In this document: positions 10,641 to 22,907 of the stretch, one piece after another
Numbering within the stretch: position 1 is the first letter of the stretch
Layout: the number at the start of each line of letters is the position of its first letter
Source of the DNA: Prionace glauca
Taxonomy: Eukaryota; Chordata; Chondrichthyes; Carcharhiniformes; Carcharhinidae
Length of the DNA stretch: 64,000 bases
Reading direction: 5' to 3'
Assembly (NCBI GenBank): GCA_037974335.1
Contig: CM075724.1
Location: 72,100,850-72,164,849 of the forward strand
The notes under the pieces: model-generated
Seen by the model: the letters and a program-made list of their open reading frames with translations, nothing else
The model's database searches: none
Told to the model about the DNA's origin: nothing
Program-made: the position numbers and the translations under genes

Positions 10641-11226
10641 TGTGACAAAAGACGTAAACACAATTCAACAATCTTAACATTTTAAATAGTTCCACAATAT
10701 TGTGAGAATGCATGCCTCGCTATTAGCATTTAATCTGGTTTGCTAGCAAGTTCAATATGATTTGTTCATGCCGAATTGTTAGGGCTAAGGTAAAGGTTTA
10801 TTCAACATTTCTGTATGCCTCATTTATTTCGGCAAAACTGCTGTTAAGAGATAAGTTGCAGGATTTTAATACAGCGACTACGGCTGGACTGGAAGATTGA
10901 AATTGGGATACTATATCGCCCACCGTATGTAGTTGCATGGTGTGGGCGAATACTTGCGTACTCCATTAATTTACTATTCTCCACATGGGCGGTAGAGCTC
11001 TCGAAATTTAAGGTGTTGCCCAAGGAAGCTTGCTGATTTGCATCAGTGCATCTAGAAAGTGGAGTACACTTCTGGAACTGTCGATGCTGGTTGATCTTTG
11101 CAAGTGTTAGGAAATTCTCGTCCAGGAAAGTGGGGAACATTCGATCACACACCGGAGTTGTGCCATATAGATTAGCTAGATGTTTTGTGGAACCAAAGTT
11201 TACTCGCCTCAAACTGTTATCGGACA
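10641..11226. other. Unassigned, no supported gene
   Basis: A 147-codon minus-strand frame spans 10844-11287, but its first codons lie in a LINE tail and the rest has no domain or repeat signature. It is most likely chance. Confidence 0.5.
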
Positions 11227-11330
11227 TAAAAACATAAGGAATAGGAGGAGGGGTAGGCCATCTAGCCCTTCGAGCCTCCTCCGCCATTCATCCCTTCCTG
11301 GCTGATCTGAAGTTGATCAGTTCCACTTTT
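11227..11330 (-). mobile_element. CR1 family B tail fragment
   Basis: Reverse complement of the family B 3' end (TCGAAGGGCTAGATGGCCTA followed by CTTATG). Confidence 0.75.
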
Positions 11331-11984
11331 GGTTATTATTTTGGTTGTACTTTTGGTTATTAAAGTTATTCTTTCGATTCTACTGGTACTCGCGGAACTT
11401 ATTTTGCTACTCCATCTCATGTTCTGCTCAACGGTCACACGCCTTGCCAATGATAATTATGAGGGATTCAACGATTATAGAACATAGAATATAGAACATG
11501 GAACATGGAATTATAGAATGGATTATAATTCCATTGAAACTTATATTGAGGCGATTAATTTAACTCTAATAGAACAAACATTTCGGGGCGGGTGGACGGA
11601 GGCGGTGATGTTAATACCTTACATTATTTTAAATTCGTACTCACATGTGGCTGGGCTAACATTTATTGCCCTGGTATTGATTGGATGTGAAGTGCTTGAC
11701 CATTTCAGAGGAGACCTAAAAGTCAACTCCATGGTTGTTTTTCTGATTTAATTTGATTCAATTTATTGGTGTATCAGATTGGTGTTTACAAAAATATTTC
11801 CATGCTCATCCTAGAGTGCAATCGCACAATAAGTGGCACTAGCCTTTTTCCCTCATCCATCCTCACGATTCAAGACCCAACATTATTTTCCGCTTAATTA
11901 GAGTTTCTTTTGCATCTCCTTCACTTTGGTTTAATATACTCTCTGTTCCCAATGCCATGTCCTCAACATTGAGCAGGATAAACG
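11331..11984. other. Unassigned, with a short CR1-type oligomer tail
   Basis: At 11477-11510 there is a short array of ATAGAACAT units, the reverse complement of the GTTCTAT tail of CR1 family D, with no adjoining element. An AT-rich stretch near 11745-11775 resembles the reversed tip of an L2 3' end. Nothing else recognised. Confidence 0.4.
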
Positions 11985-12250
11985 CATACGTTTTACTGAT
12001 TTTACGAACGGCATGGAACACGTTCGCCCATGATTGGCACTACCTTCCTTTTGCTTATCATTTCAACTCAGCACCTTGGTCTAATGTCCACACTTACCCT
12101 CCTGCTGCAATGCTCGATTGAAGATCAGTACAAGCTGGAACGGCAGCACCTCATCTTCTGATCTGGCAAAGAAGACATTAATCTTTTTCCTCCATCTCCA
12201 CATGTTTTTGTTAAATCCCAAACATGTTCTGTCTTAATTTCCCCCTCTAC
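11985..12250 (+). mobile_element. Unclassified retroelement 3' fragment
   Basis: The translation includes DQYKLERQHLIF near 12125-12165. This resembles the end of a GIY-YIG-type endonuclease region found in Penelope-like retroelements (ExQHLIFxLGTL). The surrounding sequence looks like a repeat 3' end known to me from other vertebrate genomes. Assignment is tentative. Confidence 0.4.
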
Positions 12251-12267
12251 GTCAAACACAACAGAGT

Positions 12268-12306
12268 CACGCGCGCGCGCGCGCACACCCACACACACAC
12301 ACACAC
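12268..12306. repeat. CG/CA dinucleotide microsatellite
   Basis: Alternating CG units followed by CA units. Confidence 0.9.
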
Positions 12307-12644
12307 TGAGCGTTATATCTTCTGTTGTTAAATTTGGTATATGTTTGCAAAAGTGTCCCCATGCTACAATGCATCAACCAGAATATTTCCATATCCCACG
12401 TTTCCCATGCAGAATTTTTTTTAAAAAAGTATTGGATGGTAGCACTTTATTGTCATCTGAAGGAACAGTTAGACTTGTTGATTTGCCCCTTTCCCCTGTG
12501 TCATATTCAAACATTGGCAGCACTAAAACAGAATAAATGTTTATAGCAGGGTTTCCAAACCCTTGCAAATCGCAGAAAAAGTAATGACCTCCCAAAACCA
12601 TCGAGAACTCCAAGCATTCTTATAATGTGAATGCGCATTTCTTG
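12307..12644. other. Unassigned spacer
   Basis: No repeat or gene recognised. Confidence 0.4.
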
Positions 12645-13560
12645 CTGTGATCTGATTTCATTTGATTTTACTTATTATTGTCACTTGTATCAACAGACAG
12701 TGAAAAGAATTGTTACTTCCACGCTATACATAAAACTTACCATTCGTAGAGAAGGAAATTAGACAGTGCAGAATGTAATATTACAGTCAGAGCTAGGGTA
12801 TAGAGAAAGGTGAACTTAGCGCAAGGTAAGTCCATTCAAAGGTCTGACAGCACCAGGGAAGAAGCTGTTCTTGAGTCAGTTACTATGTGACCTCAGATAT
12901 TTGTATTTTTTTCCCGAAGGAAGCAGGTGGGAGAGAATGTCCGGGGTGTGTGGGGTCCTTAATTGTGCTGGCTGCTTTGCTCAGGCAGCAGGAAGAGTGG
13001 ACGGAGTCAATGGATGGGAGGTTGGTTTGCGTGATAGATTAGGCTACATTCATGACATTTTGTAGTTCCTTCCAGTCTTGGCCAGACGAGAAGCCATATC
13101 AAGCTGTGATATAACCAGAAAGATTGTTTTCTGTGGTGCACCTGTCGACGTTGCTGAGAGTCCTGGCGGTCATGACAAATTTTCTTGGTCTTCTAAGAAA
13201 GTAGGGGTGTTGCTGAGCTTTTTTAAACTATAGTGTCAGCATGGGGTTGGGGGGGGGGGGAGGGGTGCGGGCACGACAGGTTATTGGTGATCTGGACACC
13301 TAGAAACCTGAAGCTGTCGATACCTTCTACTCCATCCCCTTTGATGTAGACAGGGACATGTTCTCCTTTGCGATTCCTGAAGTAGATGACAATCTCCTTC
13401 ATTTTCTTGCCATTGAGGGAGAGATTATTGCACCGGCACAAAGTAAATCGGATTCTCTGTGGCATTCTTGTACTCTGTCTCGTCATTGTTTGAGATTCGA
13501 CCAGTAATGGTGGTGTCGTTCAGCAAACCTGACAATCGAAATAGGTACAAACACAGAAAT
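12645..13560 (-). mobile_element. L2-type LINE, 3' half
   Basis: Read on the minus strand, the copy ends in a tail of AAATC-like units at about 12645-12665. It keeps a reverse transcriptase C-terminal region: CNNLSLNGKKMKEIVIYFRN, GVEGIDSFRFLGVQITNNLS (13290-13440). This is the typical non-LTR sequence after the catalytic FADD box, where the peptide NLSLNxxKTKE is conserved. A G-rich expansion near 13250 interrupts it. The clade call (L2/Maui-like rather than another jockey-group LINE) is from pattern memory. Confidence 0.75.
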
Positions 13561-13597
13561 CAAGTGCAAACATGATTTTTCCTGACTGCGAGCGTTA

Positions 13598-14640
13598 TTT
13601 TAGCACATTTTGTCTCAGTGCCGGGTGAACGTGGAACTGGGAGTGTTTCAGACTTGCTTTTTGGGTTCGTTTTGAGGCCCCCATATACATACCCTGGCTG
13701 CATTTTTTTTCGGCGAACCAGTTGCTTGCTGCAGAAGCCTGTGGGCGGGGCTTAAGGTGCCGAAAGTCACAGCTCCAATCGGAGCCTTTAACTGCCCATA
13801 CGCAGAAAAAATATATAAGATAACGTAGCTCCCCTGCAAGATCCCTCCCAGGTCGCATACTTTCCCTCGACCCCCACAGACATTGGACCGGCCTCCCCCC
13901 AACATTACTCACCCACTTATCCCCCAACGCCCTTGCCACCACCAATCGCAGTTAGAGTGGCCACCACCGAACCCCCCCCCCCCCCCCCCCCCACAACGCC
14001 GCCATGACCACTACCAATAACGGACAGAGTGGCAGCACCCCCATACTCCCCCCAGTAATATACATCCACAACCATTGCAGTAGTGACTACAGACAGTGTT
14101 GCTTGTGAAGTCCTGAGGCTTCAGCACTGCCACTTCAAAGGGTGTTCAGGACATAACCTCAGCTGCAACAGTGCAGTATGCACTGGGACCGAGCAGAATC
14201 CCCAAGACCTCAGGTCAGAACTGTGATCCCAGCGTGTGCTGAAAACCTGGTATCGAACACCATGATCAGCAACAGCAACCCCGCCCCGCCCCCAAATCCA
14301 ACGCTCCAAACACTTGCCAACTCCTCCCGACTCAAAACGTAACATGGCGGCCATGAAATGACCTTCTGTGAGCTATCTGATAGTAGGCCCTCCCCATTAA
14401 CCCTCACTGCTGGAAAGCTAGAAGCCGACTTTTAAAGTGGTGATGCTGTCCAGACGAATCCTGCTGGGGCAAATGGTAAGGATAGGTGGGCTGGTACATT
14501 GGGCCATGAAACTCGTTAGTTGCATTGAGATGAATGCAAAAATGTTAAAGTTGACATCAGGCACGTTTTGGGCGGGCTCCTTATCGTGATGATTTCTATC
14601 CCCTGGTAAAGTGGGAACTGACATGAAAATGGGCACATAT
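13598..14640 (+). repeat. GC-rich dispersed repeat, copy 1
   Basis: Shares ordered blocks with 14757-15700: a region with AACGTGGAACTGGGAGTG, the motif GCAGAAGCCTGTGGGCGGGG, a segment reading CAGCTCCAATCGGAGCC, then a proline-coding-like C-rich part with degenerate units containing CAGAGTGGC. A 21-base C run lies at 13972-13992. The family is unidentified; the second copy ends in a Myb-like frame. Orientation is given relative to that frame. Confidence 0.55.
13972..13992. repeat. Poly(C) run
   Basis: Twenty-one C in a row within the GC-rich repeat. Confidence 0.95.
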
Positions 14641-14756
14641 CATGCCAATTGTCTAACTCCCTAATTTACCACTTTTTCGCATCCGAAAACGTTCGCAAAT
14701 TGATGTTAAAATTGCAGGCTATTCTCTCTAAATATATGAGAAAGAGGAAAGACACT

Positions 14757-15535
14757 ATTTAACATTTTTGTCAAAGTGCGGGACGGACTTGAAACTAGGA
14801 GAATTTCGGATCAGTCCATTGGGCCCGTTTGTCGCACCTTCCCCCCTGCCCCCACCAATATGCACTATGCTTGCAAAATTGCCGGCGAGTACGATTCCCG
14901 TTGCAGAAACCTGTGGGCGGGGTTTGACACACCCAATGCCCTGCAGCTCTGATCGGAGTCTCCAAATGCGCTTGCACAAGAATGAAATAATGTTCTCCAG
15001 TGCCACATCCTACCCGGGCCAAATAATACATCCCCCTGTCCTCCATGGACATTGACCTCTCCCCACCCATCCCCAATCTCACAGACCACCTTTTTCTACC
15101 CCACCCCCCACCACTCAGACTAATGGCGAAATGTTCCTCGAGACTGCAGGCAGAATGGCAGTGCCCCCTTCCTACGCTGATCGCCGGCAGAGTGTCAGCA
15201 CTTCTACTGATCACAGTCAGAATGGCATCAGCCCTCTGCTCCCCCAACCCCCTCCCTACAGTCCGGAGTCCTGCACAAGACCCCATCTCTCTCTAACTCC
15301 AGTCACTGTATGATGTCTCCTTCCCTCTCCCCTGTGCCCAATCAGAGAATACTAATCCCCATCGCCCCGCCCCCCGTTCAACATGCCTGCAATTGCTCAT
15401 TTGCCTCCCCTTCATTTCTAACAAGCAAACTGCATATAACTTGCTGGCATACTCTCTCAAACTGCTTGCAGCACATCTGCCATAACAACGGGCAACTCCA
15501 TAAAAAGTCCAAGCAGATAGGCAGTGCAGGGAAAG
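14757..15535 (+). repeat. GC-rich dispersed repeat, copy 2
   Basis: Homologous to 13598-14640 in the same orientation, about 1.16 kb away and clearly diverged (for example GCAGAAACCTGTGGGCGGGG against the copy 1 form). It leads directly into the short Myb-like frame at 15536. Confidence 0.55.
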
Positions 15536-15700
15536 ATGTCCAAGAGACCAACGTCAAGATTCACAGAGGACAACCTCAGCAGGTTGCTGGATGCTGCAGA
15601 GGCGAGGCAGGACACCCTCAGCCTCCCAACAGAATGCAGGTCCAGAGTGGGTTATAGGCAAATGGTCTGGGAGGGATTTGCGACCTGGGTTTGTGCTGTG
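15536..15700 (+). pseudogene. Myb/SANT-like DNA-binding domain remnant, possibly from a DNA transposon
   Basis: The frame begins MSKRPTSRFTEDNLSRLLDA, continues AEARQDTLSL, and shows a second block YRQMVWEGFAT. The spacing of FTEDNL, Leu/Leu and the later Trp recalls the Myb-like proteins encoded by PIF/Harbinger DNA transposons and related host genes. The open frame is short and runs out after about 80 codons with no transposase nearby. Family call is inference from motif shape. Confidence 0.35.
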
Positions 15701-15739
15701 GTACATCCTAACACATATGTTAGGGCTCAGTTCTGCGCC

Positions 15740-16430
15740 CTCACATACAAACCCGTACTCAGGCACATGCTTACATAAACACGCGCACGCACATATGCAC
15801 TCAGACATGCACTCATCTTCTCACACAAGAACACATTCAATCACTCACACCTACGAATGCACACGAACTCGTCATAATATGCACACATTCATCGCAAGCA
15901 CAGACACACACACATACACATTTGTGATCACACAATCAACCTCAGACATATACCAACACTCATGTCCTCAGAAACCCATGCCCACACATTCACTCAACCT
16001 ATTATCAACGTACGTACACACCCACTTGTACAAAATGACACTCAACCTCAGACACACTCATCTTAAAACGCACAGATTCATCCTAACACGCACTCATCCA
16101 AGTAAACAAACACTCGTTTTCTCTCACACTGATCCTCATGCATGCTGATACACAATGACACACACATTCGAACTCTCATTGTACCCCGCACATATACACA
16201 AATCCATGCACACACATAAATACACAGGCACACACATAGACTCATCTGCGCACATGAATACGCTCATCCTCACACATGTACATACACACTAATTCTTACA
16301 CACTCACACTCCCATTCTAATCCATATATAAAGACAATTCCACACACACACACACACACAGACACTCAACTGCACACACAAATATCGTCATCCAGATAAT
16401 CACACACACTCGCCATCCTTTGATGCAAGA
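15740..16430. repeat. CA-rich decayed simple repeat
   Basis: About 700 bp of ACACTCA, CACACAT and similar units without a fixed period. A 185-codon frame through it has composition typical of simple repeats (His and Thr rich) and is not a gene. Confidence 0.85.
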
Positions 16431-17689
16431 GACAATTACAGACATTGCAGGAAAGCTCCATCGGAAAGTACAAATTGCCAGAAGTATTTTCACCAAAGAA
16501 ATTGGGGTAGATATTGGCAGATGTTTGAGGAAGGAAATCTAGAGCTCAGCAAAGCAGCGGCCACCTAAAATGAAAAAGACTAAAAAATGCAGCATAAACC
16601 TTAATTTGGAGGAGAGAAAACTTCCCATAGGGATTGAAAAGCTTCGAGTATAGTGAGTGAGGAAGCTATGACATTAGTTAAATGTAAGAAAGATAAACTG
16701 AACAGCTACTCAGGTTTCAGCCGTGAGACAATTTCAGTCTGCAAATATATTGTGGTTGGCTCACAGGATAAAGTGTGAATTGTCAGATCAATCTTGAGGT
16801 AATGAAAATTATCACTCAATAGAGTGAATGCGCAGATTGTGGGGAATGCAGTTCAACAAAGACGAATGCGATGTCGTCCTTTTGTTCTTCGATCCAAAGT
16901 GATAAATCAGAAGCAATATTAATGTGGTGAATCCAACGAACATTTAATGCTAAAGTCATTTTGCGGGAATCGTATATGTCATATATTTGCATTCCGGTGC
17001 ACAATACTAGAGGCAACATATTGGGTACAATATATACTGACCTCGGAAGGATCGAAGTACAAATTACACAAATTGATGCAGCATGCAAAGTAACGTGTTA
17101 TAACGTGATGGTGTGCATATTCGTACGACAACTTTGTAACGCAGAAACAGAGATTCTCATGGGATTCTCTGTGTTTTCAGAAGTTTTGATGATTTGGAGA
17201 GAAATAAGCTTTTTTTGTTATCGTTGTGCATACCGGTACGAAAGGAAATTATGTTAAATCCGAGTTGCACATCAAGTGGTAGATTTGCGCCAGTTCATGA
17301 TGCAAAATGGAACAGCTACGGTCTCAATACATGATCAACAACTAAAGATCGGAACCGTGCCACATTGAACAAGGGAACACTGAATGTGAATGGAATAATG
17401 ATACCGATGTGTCAGTATTGAACTGAACGGAGCAATATTTTCAAGTTATTGGTTGGAGAAATATTTATGTAGTGGGTCATAATTTTACCTGTAATTATAT
17501 TTTCATCTTTGCTATAAATCACCGTACATAAGCTAAACCGGGTAGCCATGTCCATGACTTGCAACAGATAGATGCCTTTGTCTCATATCATATATTTGGA
17601 TCTATCGCTCTACATCATTGAAACATCCTGCTAGTGGTAGACTCGCAACTAAAAACTGAAGTGTCCTTTATTTTATCCAAATTTCACAC
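16431..17689. other. Unassigned, may include the 3' part of the LTR fossil
   Basis: AT-rich DNA with no recognised domain. The LTR retrotransposon fossil to the right is on the minus strand, so further decayed parts of it could lie here. Confidence 0.35.
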
Positions 17690-19579
17690 TGCGCTGGTAT
17701 TTGTTCTTTGAGATCATATAATTCTTCTGCAACAATCTTCTTGCTACAACAATGCATTCAGCCTCTGTAATGACAGGCGAGCAAAAAGCGGATGGAGTTT
17801 CAGAACAATGTTTTTAACCATCGTGCTACTAGTTGAAAATGATACCATTGCATCATGAATCCTTTGGTCCGATACATTTGGTCTGCTTAAGGGAAGACAA
17901 TAATGGCCGGATCTTGTCAAATACAGGGCCACAGTTTTCCCAAAAGCCAGGGTTATATCATCTGCACTTTCTTTATCGCAGACTTTCTTAACAACAAAGG
18001 AACGACATTTGTATGTCAGAATAAGTTGATTCCCGCAATCCCAAAAGGAAGTACCACGTTTTTTGATGACGTTAAACTAATGTCCTCTCCAAATCTAAAA
18101 CAGATAGAGCTATTTTTTTTGCTATCTTTCAGTCTTTCTGACCAAGAGACCCCAAATTAGAATTTAGCCAATTTTTGGCAGCAGAGAGTGGGCGAGCATC
18201 CAGTATGTAAAATAACACAATTGAAATAATCTATCATCAGGGCGCTCGTTATATGATTCAACTTCCCTGCCATCAAAACAATGCCTTGCTGGTCATTGTC
18301 CGCATCACGGTCGGTTTTCACGTGTTGTGTATCACATGTAATTTCAAAGAACAATTTCTTCTCTTTGGGCCGTTTACTACACAGTGATATGGGGTATCAC
18401 ATTGGAAATAGTGATTTGTAATCCTTTAGCATCTCTTCGACTTAAATGCCTTTTATCATTTTCCCACGTGCGTCCTCTTTCCAAATCATGAAATGGGTTC
18501 TCGTCTTCATATCCGGTTTAAACACTACTTCTGTTATTACCGTAACTGTCACTATTTAAGGGCCGCCGTTTACCATTTGGTCCGGTATGTGGCTGAGTTA
18601 TCACTGACTTCTCCATTCTGTGTGTTTTGGCAATCCAATCCAAATTAAAAAACGTTGCGGGGAACGAATGTTCCTCGAAAAACTTTTTTAATGATGGTGT
18701 TATTTGATCAAAGAAAGATTCGGTTTCCCTTAATTGCATTCCAGGTATTACTCAAATAATATCCATTTGCGAAAGGCATTCACACCCCAAAAACTTAAAG
18801 GCCAACCTGGAATCTCCAAATTAAATTCACTTAGCCTGTTATGACCCCTATTAAAATTCATGATATACTCCTTCATGGATTGGACATCTTTTTTCCTAAT
18901 CTTGTCAAACATCACCCATCCTAATAATTCTCCAAGAATTCGTCCTTTTGGTAAAGCTTATTTATGTCTGGTAGCAGAAACTGTCGGCCTTCTTTTGTTT
19001 AGGACATTTGCTCTCCAATCAGAAAATGTTTTGCTCCTTACCTTGCTCTAAGCAGAAGCACAATGCTAATGGCATGCCTTGCTTTGTTTTCGGTAATGCA
19101 GTGACAATGGTCCACATCTGCACCACACAGTGAGCACGTGAATATAATTCAGCATCTGAAAAGGGGTGGGGTGGGGGAAGAGCAGGGAAATCAAATCCCG
19201 TCAGTTTGCTTCGACCTCCTGTCATGGTTGCATCACTTCTTTAAAACAAACACCGTGTTACAATGGGTTTCACTCTGCGACTAATGTTGATCCACGACAA
19301 GGAACTCTTCAGCTATAGGCAAAGAAACAAAACAAGACACATTCCAAATCATAAATCAAAGATAACAATTGAATACTGCGCTTCAGGCCTCATCCTGGCC
19401 GATTCCAAGCTCTCCCCATTTCCCAACAGATTTTTATTTATACAAAGTTCAGCCGGTCATCTGATCACCACATCATTTTTGGCGTTGGTTACATAGTTTA
19501 CTCGGTCATTTGACCCTTATAGCTTGCTAGCATTGGTCACATGCAAAAGCTCTAATGTTGCCATTGGTTACGTCTAACA
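17690..19579 (-). mobile_element. LTR retrotransposon fossil (Ty1/copia-like by inference)
   Basis: On the minus strand a 5' LTR (19256-19579) is followed by a gag-like region (about 18500-19220, with MKEYIMNFN and NRLSEFNLEIPG) and an aspartic-protease-like region (18160-18350). Only one LTR is seen and no integrase or reverse transcriptase was recognised. The element is broken, with many disruptions, and looks old. The copia-like call rests on the gag pattern and is uncertain. Confidence 0.6.
19256..19579 (-). repeat. Single long terminal repeat of the fossil
   Basis: About 324 bp, bounded by TGTTA and TAACA, with a TATAAATA box inside on the minus strand. The gag-like region begins just inside it. 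Confidence 0.55.
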
Positions 19580-19761
19580 ATATACCCTCTCACTCTTTAA
19601 AAATTAAAACTAAGCCTGCGTCAGTAAGACAGCTGTACTCTCACGCCTTAGTTATTCACGTCACCTACAAGCAGATTGTCTTCAAAAATGTCGCATCATC
19701 ATTTTAAGTTTCAATGTAATGCAATGATTGAGCGAATGTGTCAATTATCAATTCATAAGAA

Positions 19762-21376
19762 CATAAGAACATAAGAAATAGGAACAGGAGTAGGCCATCT
19801 GGCCCTTCGAGCCTGCCCGGCCATTCAATAAGATCATGGCTAATCTGTCGTGGCTCAGTTCCACTTTCCGGCCCTCTCCCCATAACCCTTAATCCCCTCT
19901 CTTATCAAAAACCCATCATCCCGCTTCTTGAAAATATTTAGCGAGGCAGCCTCCACCACTTCAACGGGTAGAGAATTCCAGAGATTCACCACCCTTTGAG
20001 TGAAGAAGTTCCTCCTCAACTCCGTTCTAAAATGCCCCCCCCCCCCCTTTATCTTGAGGCTGTGCCCCTAGTCCTAGTGTCTTTTTTGAGCGGGAAGAGT
20101 CTCTCCACCTCTATCTTATCCATCCCATTCATCATCTTATACGTCTCAATGAGATCTTCCCTCATTCTTCTAAACTCTAACGAGTACAAGCCTAGTTTAT
20201 TCAGCATCTCCTCATAGCTCAACCCCCTCAACTCGGTATCAGCCTAGTAAACCTCCTCTGCACTCCCTCCAAGGCCAAAATATCTTTGCACAGGTGCGGC
20301 GCCCAAAACAGTACTCCAGCTGCGGCCTCACCAATGCCCTATACAGCTGCAGCAAGACCTCCCTACTTTTATATTCAATCCTCTTCGCTATGAAGGCCAA
20401 CATCCATTTGCCTTCCTGACCACTTGCTGCACCTGCAAGCTGGGTTTTTGCGACTCATGCATAAGGACCCGAGGTCCCTTTGCACCGTCGCCTGCTGCAG
20501 TTTTCGCCACGTAAGTAATAGTCCTTCCTACCATTCTTCCTAAGAAAGTGGACCACCTCACACTTGCCAACATTAAATTCCATTTGCCATTTCCTGGCCC
20601 ACTCGCCCAGCCTATCTAGATCCTTCTGCAGACTCTCCACACCCTCCGCACAATTTGCCGTTCCCCCAATCTTGGTGTCATCCGCAAATTTCGGCACCCT
20701 ACACTCGGTTCCCTCCTCCAGATCATCTATATAAAATAGTAAAAAGCTGAGGCCCCAGCACCGACCCCTGGGGCACTGCACTAGTCACCATCCACCAATC
20801 CGAATAGCACCCGTTGACCCCCACTCTCTGCCTCCTATTTGACAACCAATCCTCTATCCACGCTAACACCCTACCCCCAACTCCAAGTCCCCTGACCTTC
20901 TGCAATAACCTCTTATGAGGTACTTTGTCAAACGCCTTCTGAAAATCCAGAAAGACCACATCCACCGGCTCTCCTCTATCCACCGCCCTGGACACATCCT
21001 CATAGAACTCCAGCAAATTTGTCAGACACGACTTCCCTTTAATGAAACCGTACTGCGTCTGCTCTACCAAACAATTCCCTTCAAGATGCCTGGCAATTTC
21101 CTCCCTAATGACGGATTCTAACATTTTACCTACCACAGACGTTAAACTAACCGGCCTATAATTCCCTGCCTTGTGCCTGGCACCCTTCTTAAACAACGGC
21201 GTACATTAGCCGTTTTCCATCCTCCAGCACTTCCCGGAATCCAGCGACGTCTGGAAAATAACCACCAATGCATCCACTATAACCTCTGCCATTTCTTTCA
21301 GAACCCTCGGATGCATTCCATCCGGTCCTGGGGACTTGTCCACAATCAGCCCCTCCAGTCTGTCGAGCAGAATTCG
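19762..21376 (-). mobile_element. CR1 family B LINE, 5'-truncated
   Basis: The 3' end (19762-19830) is the reversed GGCCAGATGGCCTACTCCTG and CTTATG repeat tail typical of family B. The body contains RT blocks on the minus strand: [52 protein letters not shown], and [12 protein letters not shown] near 20680. The RT frame is broken in several places (separate open segments at 20049-20231, 20455-20781, 20723-21196 and 21206-21397). A run of 13 C (G on the coding strand) at 20035-20047 is shared with other family B copies. Confidence 0.88.
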
Positions 21377-21397
21377 AACAGGATGTGCTGCATTCAT
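20455..21397 (-). pseudogene. CR1 family B reverse transcriptase remnant
   Basis: Three overlapping minus-strand frames cover the RT domain from [20 protein letters not shown] (21.3 kb) to YLRGENC (20.5 kb). The catalytic FADD is intact (SKFADD is PKFADD here). Frame changes near 21200 and 20740 prevent a single product. Confidence 0.8.
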
Positions 21398-21705
21398 TGA
21401 ATCATTGAATTAACACATTAAGGCAACAACGAAAATGGGTTTAATGCAAAATGTTTTGAATCAGAGGAAACAATACTGCTAGCGATATTACCTGGTTGCT
21501 GCACTGCATAGAAAGAGCCGGTTATTTCCACATAAAAATAACACAACTTCATCTGTTCTTTTACATTTCAGATTAGGATAATCTTACGATACCCGAGAGA
21601 ATTAAGGGATACGAGGAGCAGCAGCAATTTGGAGTTGAAGCCCAATATTGACCATTTGATATAGAGAAGAATCTCGATGGACTGTTTGGTCTACCTCGCT
21701 GAACC
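21377..21705. other. Unassigned spacer with a possible LINE tail
   Basis: The part 21600-21690 reads like a decayed LINE 3' end (ATTAAGGGATACGAGG, then a CGATGGACTG motif). The rest is unassigned. Confidence 0.35.
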
Positions 21706-22035
21706 ATAGAATCTCGATAGTGCAGAAGGAGCCATTCGATCCATAGATTTTGCACTGACTTTCCAAAAGAGTGTCTTGTCCGATCTCAGTCACTGCCACC
21801 ACTCCATCCCGCATTCTTCCCACGTCCAGTGCCATTTCCCACAGGCCCATTTAATCTCATAATCGACTGATCCTACAACTCTTTGGGCACAAATGAGTAA
21901 CTTTAGCATGGCCCATTTGCCTAACCTGCAAATCTTGAGATTGTGAGAGGGAAGCAATGCACAGGGCGGAAAACGAAGCAGATATGGAAAAACACGCAAA
22001 TGCCGCAGAGACAGGCAACACAGGCCGAAACTAAA
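21706..22035 (-). mobile_element. tRNA-derived SINE (elasmobranch HE1-like), decayed
   Basis: The copy starts with the reversed 3' end (ATAGAATC, then TGCAGAAGGAGCCATTCG), passes a body with TTTAGCATGGCCCATTTGCC and CCTAACCTGC, and fades into the reversed head near 22035. The layout matches the clearer copy at 39147-39486. Confidence 0.65.
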
Positions 22036-22907
22036 CCCTGATTTAAGGCAATGAAGTATATTATTTGCTGTTACGACTCTTTTTACAGAAACGTTTCAGA
22101 AGATTTGGATGCTTACATGTAAATTGGCAAAATGATTAACAAATGTTAAATAGCATGCAGCTGCTTGAAAATATGCATCGTTTTGCAATTTCAGAATATT
22201 ACCCCGTCATTGTTTTGGACATTTGTCCTGCATTTGGGGTCTCGGTTAGAAATGGTATAGATGCAGAACAGACATTGCAGCTCAGAACTGAACATCCAAG
22301 ACGTGCTGTGTATCATTAGAACAACAGAACTACTTTCGGCAAAAAAAGTCTATCATATAACTCTTGTTCACATTACCATCAAATCATGGATGACCTCTGG
22401 TTCAGCTAAGAATAGAAAAGAGTATGCTCGCAGTAGCTTGGCAGAAACGTGGAATATATCAGTTGAATATCCAGGTAGGCAGAAAAAGGGCAAATTGAAT
22501 TCGAATTCCTGACGTTTGAGCAGATGCATTTGGCAATGTCAAGCCATACAAAATAATGCACAGTTGTGAGTTTTATAGGGAGTGTAAAAGAAGTGAGGGG
22601 CGTTAGAGTGCCGAAGAACAGTCCCAAAAGGTAGTAGGATGGGATAAAAACGTGTTTAGAAATACAAATAGATTCAGTCCATTTATAATATTAGAACAGG
22701 AAGATTATGCTGGAAGAGATGATAAGTCGACTTTATTCACTTGAGTAGAGAACTCAGTTATAACTTGAAGATCATATTTCTTCTGTTTACCAGATTGCAG
22801 AAATAAGTGCACAGTAATTGAAATTGCTGCCAGCAGATGATATTTGCAACTGTGAGGGAAAAAACGGTGGACAGGGCATCTCCTCGTTTGAACCAATGAA
22901 TCTGAGG
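22036..22907. other. Unassigned spacer
   Basis: No repeat recognised. A minus-strand frame at 22705-22896 has a strong acceptor (TTTTTTCCCTCACAG near 22855) and a weakly hydrophobic start, but no conserved domain. Confidence 0.4.

Noticed and set aside
10844-11287. A 147-codon minus-strand gene
   Set aside because: It starts in a CR1 tail, has no domain and no repeat or splice context. It looks like a chance frame.
15591-16148. A 185-codon protein rich in His and Thr
   Set aside because: It is the translation of CA-rich simple repeat DNA.
22705-22896. Possible membrane exon (HLLAAISITVHLFLQ) with a strong acceptor
   Set aside because: The phase would be 2, unlike the other Ig exons here, the hydrophobic part is short and contains histidines, and no Ig exon lies near.
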